64,000 nt of DNA from Bog-473 sp963728845 (GCA_963728845.1 CAVSLS010000040.1:1-64000), one strand, 5' to 3'. Shown: positions 34,822-43,054, counted from the stretch's first letter. Notes: generated from the sequence alone by a model not told the origin. A program made the numbers and translations.

Positions 34822-35407
34822 CTTGGTGCCTCCTTGGTTGTTCCACCCAGCTGACGCTGAACAACCACCATGGTGCGGAATTGCGGAAGACAGTCAGAGA
34901 GCTGAAACAACCCTTTCTGTGTGGGTATTTGCACCCGGCTGGCACCCATAGTGGGAGCGAGAAGTTGGGTAGTGGGTTCGATGTTTCCCGCGGCCAGCAG
35001 CCCCTCGGGCCCGTGATCGTGCTGACTGGGACAGATGGGTGACGTGGGAAAGCCCAAACTCCGCACATCACCGATCGCTCGGATCATTCAGTCAACATGA
35101 TGACTTCCGCGAACGTTTCACGTGTCACGAAACCGAGGCGTTTTCTCGACGCGCTGCTGCGTGACTTGGCGACACGTCGAGCTGTCATCGGTTCGTCAGG
35201 TCTTGTGTGTCGTGAACCGACGTAGCGACTGGAAAGGGCCGTCGTGGAGCGAGTGGCAACTCTGACGCGCCCTTCATGCTTCGCCCGAGAATCGTCGTTT
35301 GGTCGAAATACCCACCCGCTGTGGGTGGCTTGGCCCCTGGGAGGAGACTCCGGTGAGGCGCACCCTTGAAGAAGCCGGGGGGACCGGCCACGAAAAGGGA
35401 GGCAGCA
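34822..35407. other. Divergent intergenic region between two secreted-protein genes
   Basis: The 586 bases upstream of both the interrupted minus-strand gene and the plus-strand gene at 35408. I see no convincing gene. A 34-residue minus-strand frame (stop near 35084, begins MTARRVAKSRS) is possible but unsupported. This region should hold the divergent promoters. Confidence 0.4.
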
Positions 35408-36040
35408 ATGAGCATGACATCGGAGGTCGGAACCAACAGAACCAGTCGGGCAACCAAGCTGAAGGGACGTTGGCACCATGCGGGCGGTCGTAAGTCGGTA
35501 TTCAAGGTGGTCTTTCTGGCGATCTCGGCGGCCTGTGCGGGAGCTTTTATCGTCCCGCCAGCAGGAGCCGCAGTCCCCTGGTCGGTTGTGACTGTGTCGG
35601 GCCCGACGGGTAACGTGAACATCGTTGGGGCCACGAGCTGCACCGAGACCGCAGTTGACTGGGGGATTGTTGGCTACCAGCTGAGCTTGGCAGGAGTAGC
35701 TCCATCTCCAAGGGTCTATGGCTATGGCGCAGGTTGGACCCAGGTCACTAGCCAATCCCAACTAATCGACACAACCACCAACGTGGTGACTTCATCGACC
35801 TTCGCGCCTTGGACATGGGCAAGCTCCACAGCGCCCGCAGTCCTGCCACAAGTGAACTTCACGATCCCCAATCTTGTCGATCACTACGTGATGCGTTACA
35901 ACGTTTGGTGGATGGTCAATGGCGTTCTTACAGGCCACGTTCTGCTGCAGTCCAATAACTACAACGATATTCTGGTCGCCAGCGGAATCCCAACGACGTC
36001 CATCAACGCAACCACTTGCTACGCGAGAGTTACGTGGTAA
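35408..36040 (+). CDS. Secreted beta-rich hypothetical protein
   Basis: A 210-residue protein with a long basic head and a signal peptide (VVFLAISAACAGAFIVPPAG, about residues 37-56), then about 150 residues of alternating Ser/Thr/Val/Tyr strands and two Cys residues (ATSCTE near residue 78 and ATTCYARV at the end) that may pair. GGGAGG lies seven bases before the ATG. Its style resembles the neighbouring interrupted gene on the opposite strand. The DHYVMRYNVWWMVNGVL stretch here parallels DAYHIEMYVEW there. I recognise no family. A strong terminator follows at 36095. Confidence 0.7.
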   Translation: MSMTSEVGTNRTSRATKLKGRWHHAGGRKSVFKVVFLAISAACAGAFIVPPAGAAVPWSVVTVSGPTGNVNIVGATSCTETAVDWGIVGYQLSLAGVAPSPRVYGYGAGWTQVTSQSQLIDTTTNVVTSSTFAPWTWASSTAPAVLPQVNFTIPNLVDHYVMRYNVWWMVNGVLTGHVLLQSNNYNDILVASGIPTTSINATTCYARVTW

Positions 36041-36094
36041 GCCACCCTCGCCTAGCCTACGAGCCGCCGCACTGAAGGCGAGTCGGTTTCAATC

Positions 36095-36137
36095 GGGTTG
36101 GGATCACCGCTTCGCTTTACAGCGGTGATCCCAACCC
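36095..36137 (+). terminator. Strong hairpin terminator
   Basis: A 17-bp perfect stem (arms gggttgggatcaccgct and its complement agcggtgatcccaaccc) with a nine-base loop, 54 bases after the secreted-protein stop, followed by ttaatc. It isolates this gene from lspA. Confidence 0.8.
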
Positions 36138-36296
36138 TTAATCTCTGGCCGCGTTTGTCAGTCGACCCGACGCGTCGCCAGACCACTCCTCTGCCGTGAG
36201 GTAGGGCCGAGGCGGTCGTCTGCCACAACTGGAATGTTCTGACGAGAGCTTTGCGGCGCAGCAACATTGAATGCATCGATAAAGGAGATCATCCCC

Positions 36297-36863
36297 ATGC
36301 ACAACCCAGCGACGCGCAGACGCACCCAGGCGGTTCTCTGTGCCATCGGCGTCATCGCCATCGATCTTGTTTCCAAGCTCGCAGCACAGATCGACAGAGG
36401 TCATCGCTCCGGCCCGGTCGTCCCAGTCCACAACCCGAGCTTGTCGCTCGGACTTGTCCACGGTCCACCGGCTGTTGAAGTCGTCGCCATGCTGCTGGTC
36501 ATCATCGCCGTTGCCCTGTGCCTGGGTCGGCTCATGAGGACCGAGCGACTATCGGGTTGGGTCGCCGGGCTGCTCCTGGGTGGTGCGGTGGCGAACTTCA
36601 TCGACCGAAGCGTTTCGGGTTCGGTGCATGACTTCTTGCCCGCAGGATGGGTCGTGTTCAACGTCGCCGACGTGGCGGTCCTGGTCGGTCTCGTCGGGTG
36701 TGTCGTCTCGCTGTGGGAGACACAGGACACCGGACTCCCGCACGCCGTCGCATCGCTCCGGTCAATCGAGCAGGACACGGGCCGCCGCAGTCGTCCCCGG
36801 TTCTGGAGACTGCGTCCCCTAGGCGCTCATTCTGTCGATGCCCAACTTGAAGAAAGGGGGTGA
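36297..36863 (+). CDS. lspA: Divergent lipoprotein signal peptidase II
   Basis: A 188-residue four-helix membrane protein with the LspA pattern. Helix 1 has IAIDLVSK in place of the usual L-D-Q-x-T/S-K. The N-x-G-x-x-F-G element is altered to NPSLSLGLV (46-54). The catalytic aspartates are present: NFIDRS (Asp103) and FNVADVAV (Asp125), with HDFLPAGWVVF between. LspA cleaves prolipoprotein signal peptides in the membrane. It begins at ATG 36297 after AAAGGAGATCATCCCC. It is directly followed by two mini-genes with the same kind of translation start. The altered second motif suggests a specialised version, perhaps not the housekeeping copy. Confidence 0.82.
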   Translation: MHNPATRRRTQAVLCAIGVIAIDLVSKLAAQIDRGHRSGPVVPVHNPSLSLGLVHGPPAVEVVAMLLVIIAVALCLGRLMRTERLSGWVAGLLLGGAVANFIDRSVSGSVHDFLPAGWVVFNVADVAVLVGLVGCVVSLWETQDTGLPHAVASLRSIEQDTGRRSRPRFWRLRPLGAHSVDAQLEERG

Positions 36864-36868
36864 TCCCT

Positions 36869-36964
36869 ATGCACACCATCCGTCGTCAGCTCGTCCGAGC
36901 CGCGATCCTGGCTTCCAGTGTCGTCGTCTTCGTCGTCGAGACAGCACCAAGAGTCCATTTTTGA
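36869..36964 (+). CDS. 31-residue membrane peptide, first of twin copies
   Basis: A mini-gene starting five bases after the lspA stop. The peptide has a basic head (MHTIRRQLVRAA) and a Val/Ala-rich membrane or signal-like segment (ILASSVVVFVVETAP). Its ribosome binding site (gaaagggggtgatccct) overlaps the lspA stop codon, so translation is probably coupled. It matches the next mini-gene in 26 of 31 residues, and nine of twelve codon differences in the first 29 codons are silent, which shows selection on the peptide. No family known. Confidence 0.7.
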   Translation: MHTIRRQLVRAAILASSVVVFVVETAPRVHF

Positions 36965-37013
36965 GATCTCGGGTCTCGGTTCTTTGTCCAAGTCAAGAAA
37001 GGAGGTGATCCCC

Positions 37014-37109
37014 ATGCACACAATCCGCCGTCAACTCATCCGAGCCGCGATCCTCGCCTCGAGCGTCGCCGTCTTCGTCGTCGAGACTGCTCCAAGAATC
37101 AGGTGGTGA
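37014..37109 (+). CDS. 31-residue membrane peptide, second of twin copies
   Basis: Second copy (begins MHTIRRQLIRAAILASS, ends APRIRW), 49 bases after the first. The upstream aagaaaggaggtgatcccc is complementary to the whole 3' tail of 16S rRNA as commonly found in actinobacteria (ggatcacctcctttct), giving an extended Shine-Dalgarno helix of about 16 pairs. The two copies differ mostly at third codon positions. Likely an exported or membrane-embedded peptide of the lspA operon. It has no lipobox Cys, so it is not an LspA substrate. Confidence 0.7.
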   Translation: MHTIRRQLIRAAILASSVAVFVVETAPRIRW

Positions 37110-37141
37110 CAACACCGATTCAAAGGACCACGATACCCACA

Positions 37142-37177
37142 GACACCGCTGGCCACTTCTGGTGGCTTGGCGGTGCC
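37142..37177 (+). terminator. Probable hairpin terminator
   Basis: An imperfect stem (caccgctggccac against gtggcttggcggtg) with a short loop, 33 bases after the second twin peptide, followed by a T-rich cctttggtctt. It would end the lspA-peptide transcript just before the second IS element. Confidence 0.5.
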
Positions 37178-37245
37178 TTTGGTCTTGCTCGAACGACTCG
37201 TCACTGATGCAGGGGGTGACCGGGCCCCGATTGCTGTGCCACTCG

Positions 37246-38070
37246 CTATGCGAGCTGTAGCTGCTGTCGGTTGAGCCAATGCTCGACGAACTCGACTGGG
37301 GTGAGCCAGCCGTGCGCCGAGTGTGGCCTGTTCATGTTGTAGTCGATCCGCCAGTCCTCGGTGAGCACCTGGGCCTCGAGCAGGGAGTCGAACTGCTGGC
37401 CGTTGAGGTGCTCGTCGCGCATCCTGCCGTTGAAGCTCTCGATCCAGGCGTTCTGCCATGGTGAGCCCGGGTCGATGAACACCGTGCCGGTCCCGTTGAA
37501 GCGGCACCAGTCGGCGACCGCATAGGCGATGAACTCGGGCCCGTGGTCGAAGCGGACGTAGACCGGTGCGCCGCGTTCTTTTGCCAGACGCTCGAGGCAG
37601 GAGACGACCCCATCGGCGTCGATGGAGCGCTCGACGTCGGTGGCGAGCGCCTCGCGGGTGAACTCGTCGATGACGTTGAGGATCTTGAGCATCCGCCCGT
37701 CGCTGGTCTGGTCGAACTGGAAGTCGAGAGCCCACACCACGTTGGGGCGGATCGGGCAGAACGGGCCCATGGCTCTGCCGATGCCGCGCAGCGGCTTCTT
37801 GCGTTTGCGATAGGGCACACGCAGGCCTTCTGCGATCCAGAGGCGGTGGACGCGCTTGGGGTTCACCCTCCACCCGGCCGCCTTGGCCGCCAGTGCTGCT
37901 CTCCGCCAGCCCCAACGGGGGCGACGGCGGGCGAAGTCACGCAGGAAGGCGCGGAGGGCTAGTTCGTCGTCGGAGGGCACCGGTGCACCCAGGCGCTGGG
38001 TCGATCTGGGCTGGCCGAGCACCCGACAGGCCCGGCGTTCGCTCACCCCGAACTGCGTGCAGAGGGCCAC
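37246..38070 (-). CDS. IS3-family transposase OrfB (integrase core)
   Basis: A 274-residue DDE transposase: an N-terminal HTH-like segment (VSERRACRVLGQPRSTQR), first Asp in VVWALDFQFDQT, second Asp in VRFDHGPEF, and Glu in NAWIESFNGRMRDEHLN. The C-terminal INYNMNRPH-type end is DYNMNRPHSAHGWLTP. It is intact. The same frame stays open upstream to overlap the orfA end, as expected for frameshift production of OrfAB. Confidence 0.93.
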   Translation of the reverse strand: MALCTQFGVSERRACRVLGQPRSTQRLGAPVPSDDELALRAFLRDFARRRPRWGWRRAALAAKAAGWRVNPKRVHRLWIAEGLRVPYRKRKKPLRGIGRAMGPFCPIRPNVVWALDFQFDQTSDGRMLKILNVIDEFTREALATDVERSIDADGVVSCLERLAKERGAPVYVRFDHGPEFIAYAVADWCRFNGTGTVFIDPGSPWQNAWIESFNGRMRDEHLNGQQFDSLLEAQVLTEDWRIDYNMNRPHSAHGWLTPVEFVEHWLNRQQLQLA

Positions 38071-38096
38071 AACAGCCCGCCGGCGGCAGTCCGGGG

Positions 38097-38375
38097 TCAG
38101 AAGTTTCCCCGGTTGATCTCCTTGAGCATGGCCTTGTCGAGCTCGGCCTCGGCCAGCAACTTCTTCAGCTGCGCGTTCTCCTTGCGCAGCTCACGCAGCT
38201 CCTTGGCGTCGTCGGCCTTCATGCCCCCGTACTGGTTGCGCCAGCGGTGCCAGGTCGACTCGGTGATCTCGAGGTGGCGCACCACCTCGTCGATTGTCTT
38301 GCCTTCTCCGAGGAGCTTCTCACCCTCCGCGAGTTTGCGGATCACCTGCTCGGGCGTGTGGCGCCGTCTCTTCAT
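38097..38375 (-). CDS. IS3-family transposase OrfA
   Basis: A 92-residue protein (start ATG 38375, preceded by AAGGAGGACAGCACGACG) with HTPEQVIRKLAEGEKLL, the helix-turn-helix STWHRWRNQYGG and a coiled coil (KELRELRKENAQLKKLLAEA) ending KEINRGNF, typical of the IS3 group that carries RxHTPEQ heads. The longer frame to 38423 adds residues not found in the family. Confidence 0.9.
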   Translation of the reverse strand: MKRRRHTPEQVIRKLAEGEKLLGEGKTIDEVVRHLEITESTWHRWRNQYGGMKADDAKELRELRKENAQLKKLLAEAELDKAMLKEINRGNF

Positions 38376-38461
38376 CGTCGTGCTGTCCTCCTTGCCCACA
38401 TCGTGGGGCTCGGACTCGCACAACGGGTGGATCAGCTCACGGGGACCCGGTCACATGCTCA

Positions 38462-39791
38462 GAGGGCTAATCAAGACTGGCTCCTTGGGGATTGGCTCAT
38501 CGCCGAACTCGGCCGATCGATCAACGTCGGTCGCCTCTATACGGAGTTTCGTTCCTGGCTCGACAACAGCGGTCTGAAAGCGTTCGATGCTCTTTCGACT
38601 CTAAGCAGTTATGCCGACGCGTATGAAGTGCTCAATGGTCGTCGACCCGGATTGACCGTACGGGAGTATCTCGCCTACCGACGAATTGACCGCCTCAACA
38701 TAACTGTGGCAACTCCTGTCCTTCTGTGGCTTTTGGTACAGCCACCAGATGTACTGAAGAAAATCGATCGTGAACTGGCCTTTAGGGCGGTGGAATCATT
38801 CGTAGTTCGTCGCATGGCTACAAAGTGGCAAACCCACGCGTATGGCCAAGTTTTCGTGGACGTTCTCGCCGAAGCGCAAGAGTCGCCGGCCAACCCGGCG
38901 CACGCCGTGATCAACTCGCTTCAACAAGAGTCAAACAATTACGCGTGGCCTACTGACGAGGATGTCGCACTCGCCTTCGCAGATGGGCGCTACTACGGTC
39001 CAGGAGGAATCAATCAGGACAGACTTCGGCTGATTTTGGGGGCAGTGGACGAATGCTTACAGGCCGACGCCAAGAAGGCTGAGGCGATCGAAGTCGACTA
39101 CGACGTTCTCCAGGTCGAACACATTATTCCGCAGAGCTGGAAAGACTCATGGCCCCTTCAAGTAACCGACCCCGCCGAAATGATCGTTGCCGAGTACGAG
39201 CGAACACAGCACGTAAACCGAATCGGCAACTTGACATTGGTCTCGGGCTCGCTCAACGCGGCCATCAGCAATAACCCTTGGGAAGCGAAGCGAAGCGAGC
39301 TTCAGCAGTACACGAAGTTGGGGCTGAATCGGCTGTTACTCCTTGAAGAAGATTGGAATGAGACAAAGATCTCTTCACGGGGGAGATTCTTGGCCTCCAT
39401 ATTCAACCGAGTATGGCCCGGCCCAAACGACCCGCAATGGATCGACGCCCTTGCCTCGGTGGTGAGTACGGACGACGCGAGCGGTACCGAAAACCAAGAC
39501 GTCGCCCTGGACGGCGACGTGCAAAAAGCCGTTAGCCAGCCGCAGCCCAGGATGATTCAGTCAGACGGTCAAATGTCCGTTCCGCATGAAGGGTGGGATT
39601 CTCGTGGTTCCGCTCTAATGACGTGCCGGATATGCGGCGAGACGAAGAGTACAACGAAGTTCCCCACGATCAATCCCGCTCGCACAGGTGGACGAGGCCA
39701 AGGATTGACTGGAACACCATCAGCAAACGCCACTCGCAGTACCGAGTGTCGAGAGTGTCGTGACACTCGTCGTAGCCACGAGAAAGCCTGA
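38462..39791 (+). pseudogene. GmrSD-type (DUF262/DUF1524) restriction protein, N-terminus lost to IS3
   Basis: The open frame reads into the gene from the IS and contains 443 residues of the C-terminal part. The HNH-like DUF1524 motif is complete: YDVLQVEHIIPQSW, then HVNRIGNLTLVSGSLNAAIS and NNPWEAKR. GmrSD proteins cut DNA with modified cytosines (type IV restriction), using an N-terminal DUF262 ParB-like NTPase with DGQQR. That domain is absent: no trace exists on the left of the IS. A C-terminal addition has two C-x2-C knuckles (CRICGETKSTTKF and CRECRDTRRS), probably a zinc ribbon. It is likely inactive. Confidence 0.78.
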
Positions 39792-39969
39792 TCACTTAGT
39801 CGCTTACCCCGCCCTTGATCGGGGAGGGTTGCCGAGAGCGGCGGGGCGGCGAGAAGTCCACCGGGCCATGCGGCGTTGAGCGGCCTCGCGAGCGAGTCGA
39901 TTGTGCCGGCCCTGCGGTGAGTGGATGCGGCATTTGGGCGGCCTCTATCTCCTAACCCTGAGGTCTGAG

Positions 39970-40015
39970 GTGGGCGCTGAGGGACTCGAACCCCCGACCT
40001 GCTGGTTGTAAGCCA
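39970..40015. repeat. att-like 46-bp duplication of the tRNA-Val 3' part
   Basis: These 46 bases are identical to 42980-43025, which is the 3' part of the tRNA-Val gene (T arm, variable loop, anticodon loop). Sequence diverges on both sides. This is the pattern left by tyrosine-recombinase integration into a tRNA gene. It would be the outer attachment site of the island up to 42980. Confidence 0.82.
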
Positions 40016-40468
40016 TAAGCCACTGGACGGTGCACTAACCAGGGCTTTCGCAGGCAGATTGCGTGCGAAACGTCCGAACTTATCCGCTCTAATCCAATCG
40101 CCAGGCTCTTATTCCGTAGGTCCACCCGGGAGACGGAGGGGAGGGCGCGGGGGCTTCGATGCGGGCGGCGGCCACCTGCCCGTGTAATCGCACCATCGGG
40201 GCTAGTGCTCCAACAGATTCAGCAGGTTTCAGACCGGGACCGGAGTGACAGCTTCGCTCACTCGCTCCTCGAGCGGCATCGGTAGCCGAAGCCCCGCGCC
40301 AGCTCGATGGGCGAGTCATCACAATCGTGTTATCCAAGCTTGCAACTCAGACGGACAAAGAGTTACTTCAGCAAGTCCGGGGACTCCACTCAGGTCGTTC
40401 CAGGCCAGCTTGCGGGAGCACAAGGCAACAGTGATTGCCTTTAGTACCGTACCCTTAGAGCACGCCCT
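40016..40468. other. Island interior, no gene seen
   Basis: Between the att repeat and the first coding scrap. It includes cttatccgctct at 40079-40090, similar to two copies beside the integrase, and otherwise only short unsupported frames. Confidence 0.4.
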
Positions 40469-40625
40469 TCAGTTCGAGACAGTGATCGTGACGCCAGAAC
40501 TTGTGCCACTCACACCGCCGGCGTAGGAGGCGACACTCTGGAGGCTGTATGTGCCGTTCGGCACGCTCGTCGTGTTCCAGCCCGCCAGCCAGCCGTCTAC
40601 GCGAGCAGTGCCGGCGGTCTGAAAT
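40469..40625 (-). pseudogene. C-terminal scrap of an Ig-like-domain surface protein
   Basis: A minus-strand frame reads ARVDGWLAGWNTTSVPNGTY, SLQSVASYAGGVSGTSSG, then VTITVSN and a stop. This is the last repeat of a bacterial Ig-like or sortase-independent surface protein (WNTTSVPNGTYTLQSVA pattern). No upstream part remains. Confidence 0.55.
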
Positions 40626-40676
40626 TCTAGAAGTGGTCGATGTAGTCAGCCATGGCGATGGCCAACTCGCGGTTGG

Positions 40677-41582
40677 TCATCGAAAGGTGGGTACCTGGTG
40701 GCGGCGCTCGGGCACGGCGCCGACACGCACGGCGCAGCGATGTGGCCCCTTCGCGTAGAGGCCAGCCAGTCGAAGCGACCGCCGGCGGTGTGCCCCCCGC
40801 CCCACCGCGGCGCGGCGCAGGGCGGTCAGTACGGTGGCCGCCTGGTACGAACGCCATCCCGCTGCGCCGTGCCACTTGCGCACGTAGCGCTCGACCGCGG
40901 CGTAGAACCGTAGCTCGTGCCCCTCAGAGTCGGGGTCGGTGCCGGCGCCGGCATGCTCGGCGGTGACTTCCGGGCAGTAGGCGACCCGCCAGCCGCGTTG
41001 CTGGGCCCGCCGCTGCCAGTCGGCCTCCTCGGCATAGAGGAAGAACCCTTCGTCGAAGCCACCCACCTCCCGCAGGGCGGTGCCCCGCACCAAAAGCACC
41101 GATCCGACCAGATAGCCCTTGTCCGGGGAGCGCACCGCCTCGAGGCGTCCAAGACCCAGCGCTTCGCCCCAGGCGCGCCCGGGGGTAGGGAAGGGCCACC
41201 GTACGATGGAGGGGACGCCGGTCCCCGGCCGGCTCTGGGCCGGAGCTACGCAGGCCAGGTCCTGGGCTTCGTGCAGTCGCCGACGGAGAGCCTCAACGCT
41301 AGCCGGTTCAACTGATGCGTCCGGGTTGAGCAACAGCACGTCGCAGCGGCCGACGTCCAGCACTCCCAGTGCGCGGTTCACTGCGGCGGCGAAGCCGAGG
41401 TTCTCGCCCGGGTCGATGTAACGGGCGCCCAGGGTGGCCGCTATCGCGGCGGTCGCCGCCGACGACGAGTTGTCCACCAGCAAGAGGCGCTGCGTATCGG
41501 CGAGACACTCGAGGTTCCGGCGAAGGGGCTCAGGGTCGCCGTAGGCCACGACCACCACATCTACCTCGGGAAGCTGAGCCAC
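40677..41582 (-). CDS. Family 2 glycosyltransferase (rhamnosyltransferase-like)
   Basis: A 301-residue GT-A enzyme: VDVVVVAYGDPEPLRRNLEC at the start, LLLVDNSSS, ENLGFAAAVNRAL, the DXD-like site in LLLNPDASVEP, and GGFDEGFFLYAEEADWQRRA, the usual acceptor loop of WbbL-like enzymes. The tail from about residue 245 is Arg-rich and variable. It lies inside the tRNA-Val island between two surface-protein scraps, so it was probably acquired with them. Intact. Confidence 0.87.
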   Translation of the reverse strand: MAQLPEVDVVVVAYGDPEPLRRNLECLADTQRLLLVDNSSSAATAAIAATLGARYIDPGENLGFAAAVNRALGVLDVGRCDVLLLNPDASVEPASVEALRRRLHEAQDLACVAPAQSRPGTGVPSIVRWPFPTPGRAWGEALGLGRLEAVRSPDKGYLVGSVLLVRGTALREVGGFDEGFFLYAEEADWQRRAQQRGWRVAYCPEVTAEHAGAGTDPDSEGHELRFYAAVERYVRKWHGAAGWRSYQAATVLTALRRAAVGRGAHRRRSLRLAGLYAKGPHRCAVRVGAVPERRHQVPTFR

Positions 41583-41800
41583 GTTGTGGCGTCAGCGTAC
41601 CAGCTGCCCACAGCACTGTTCATCTGAGGCGGGGCGAAGGGGTGGGCCGATTAGGGCTTATCGGGTGACGGCCCACCGGAGAGCGGAAAGGGGCAGAGGC
41701 GCATGTCATCGAGGTTCGAGTCCGAGCGACTACGGCCCACGCAATCCCGTCAGGATTGAGATATGTGCCGGTTACGGCATCGATGTGGCGGCCATTACGG

Positions 41801-41917
41801 CTACCTCACACTGTTTACAGTAATGCCCACGCCATAGCCGGGTCCACCAGTTCTGGTGACAGTTCCTCCTGAGTTGTAGCCAAGCCCGGTCGTATTGACC
41901 GGGACACTGAAGGTGCC
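41801..41917 (-). pseudogene. C-terminal scrap of a secreted beta-domain protein
   Basis: A minus-strand stretch reads GTFSVPVNTTGLGYNSGGTV, TRTGGPGYGVGITVNSVR and a stop, resembling the final strands of a secreted Ig-like or jelly-roll domain. Nothing upstream in frame continues it. It mirrors the scrap at 40469 on the other side of the glycosyltransferase gene. Confidence 0.4.
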
Positions 41918-42105
41918 CTTAAGGCTCCCGCGGTGCGTGAGGACTGTCTGTCGGTCACGATGGAGAGATGACTGCGCCTTTCGACCGGCCCTCGGCGCGC
42001 GTGATCGTCATTGACGGGACCGGCACCGTGGCGATCCGCGCCGGGTGTGGAGTCTGCTCCAGGGAAACGCCAACCACCTCCTCCCAGGCCGACGCGGAGG
42101 ACCTC

Positions 42106-42246
42106 TCAGCCGCTGGGCGGCGATCCGTCGTCCCCTCGGAACATGCGCCGGTACGTCTCCACGGCCTCGCGGTGCTCGCCTTCCATGGCGGCCAGCTCCT
42201 CATCGGAGAAGGCGCCGCTCGGCGAGGTGATGAGGTGCTCGTCCAC
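42106..42246 (-). CDS. Possible small acidic protein next to the integrase
   Basis: A 46-residue frame from GTG 42246 (DEHLITSPSGAFSDEELAAM, then EHREAVETYRRMFRGDDG) with coding-like composition. It overlaps the 3' end of the recombinase fragment in another frame, so it may be a separate small gene or a displaced piece of the island. No family recognised. The rest of 41918-42105 shows nothing. Confidence 0.25.
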   Translation of the reverse strand: MDEHLITSPSGAFSDEELAAMEGEHREAVETYRRMFRGDDGSPPSG

Positions 42247-42815
42247 GTTGACACGGAGAGCCGCGCCGGCCCTTGCCGAGAACGACGAGCACCCCGTTGT
42301 CGATATCGATATCCTCGATACGCAGGTTCGTGACCTCGGCCAGTCGCACGCCGCAATCGTCAGCACACGTAGGATCGCGGTATCGCGTCACTGGTCGAAG
42401 GTCTTGCCCTCGCACACACTTTAAGCAACTTGTTCAGGAGCGTCGGCGACGACCGGCACCGGCTCCTCGGGCACCGTCGGTGGCTTCATGTTCGCCATCG
42501 GGTGCGTAGTGATCTCGCCCTCTTCGCGCAGGAAGTTGAAAAACTGGCGAGGTTCCCGTAACGCACGTGCGCGGTCATGGGCCGCCACCGCTCCAGCTGA
42601 TCCGCGACGAACGCCTCAATGTGCTCACGATTGATCTTGTCCACTTCGCTCGGCATCCCCGAGCGGAGAAGGAAGTCGGTGAACAACTCAACCGTCTCCA
42701 TGTACGAGCGGATCGTCTTGGGTGAGCGGTTGCGCGCCTTCAGCGACAGCTCGTAGAGACGCGTGAGTGAGCGCAGGTCGTTGATAGCGAACCCTGCACG
42801 GGCGTCGGTAGGCCC
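42226..42815 (-). pseudogene. Tyrosine recombinase/integrase, decayed
   Basis: Ordered pieces in several frames: LRSLTRLYELSLKARNRSPK and TIRSYMETVELFTDFLLRSG (SAM-like core-binding domain, about 42560-42790), then QFFNFLREEGEITTHPMANM with PPTVPEEPVPVV (linker), then CGVRLAEVTNLRIEDIDID and NGVLVVLGKGRR, the start of the catalytic domain with its first Arg (GVRLAE). The rest of the catalytic domain (H-x-x-R, Tyr) is missing. Its place directly beside the tRNA-Val gene and att repeat identifies it as the integrase of the island. Confidence 0.8.
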
Positions 42816-42941
42816 TTATCTGCTCTCCGATCGGAAGCGTTGCTCACGTTCGGACCTCCATGGGATCGGGGCCAAGCCCGGGACCATGGCAACCCGGCGC
42901 CGGAGCAACCATCGGTAGATCCAAACTTATCTGCTCTCCGA
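42815..42941. repeat. Short direct repeats beside the integrase (possible arm-type sites)
   Basis: cttatctgctctccga occurs at 42815-42830 and again at 42926-42941, and a related cttatccgctct is at 40079-40090 just inside the other att copy. Repeated short sites near attachment sites are typical of integrase arm binding. The assignment is inferred from position. Confidence 0.5.
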
Positions 42942-42980
42942 GCGGAGCATATCGACCGTTTTCAGAGTTTCCGCAGGTCG

Positions 42981-43054
42981 TGGGCGCTGAGGGACTCGAA
43001 CCCCCGACCTGCTGGTTGTAAGCCAGCTGCTCTAGCCATCTGAGCTAAGCGCCC
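42981..43054 (-). tRNA. tRNA-Val (anticodon UAC)
   Basis: A complete 74-base cloverleaf: acceptor gggcgct pairing with agcgccc and discriminator A; D stem gctc/gagc; anticodon stem gctgg/ccagc with loop cttacaa (anticodon TAC, valine); T stem ggggg/ccctc with loop ttcgagt. CCA is not encoded. The last 45 bases on the 3' side belong to the duplicated att sequence, and the gene remains intact after integration. Confidence 0.95.

Larger units (their letters stand above)
37208..38461 (-). mobile_element. IS3-family insertion sequence, apparently intact
   Basis: A 1.25-kb element with orfA and orfB on the minus strand. The ends share an inverted gtgaccggg-ccccg block (left tgcagggggtgaccggg, right inverted tgagcatgtgaccgggt). 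No clear target duplication is visible, so the exact ends may be off by a few bases. It abuts a GmrSD-type gene that starts abruptly at its right edge. Confidence 0.8.

Noticed and set aside
35084..35761. A 225-codon minus-strand frame opposite the secreted protein
   Set aside because: The plus strand encodes a signal peptide, a structured domain and a terminator. The minus frame has no start signals and mixed composition.
39970..40045. A second tRNA gene
   Set aside because: Only the 3' part of tRNA-Val is present; the acceptor 5' strand and D arm are absent, so it is an attachment-site copy.
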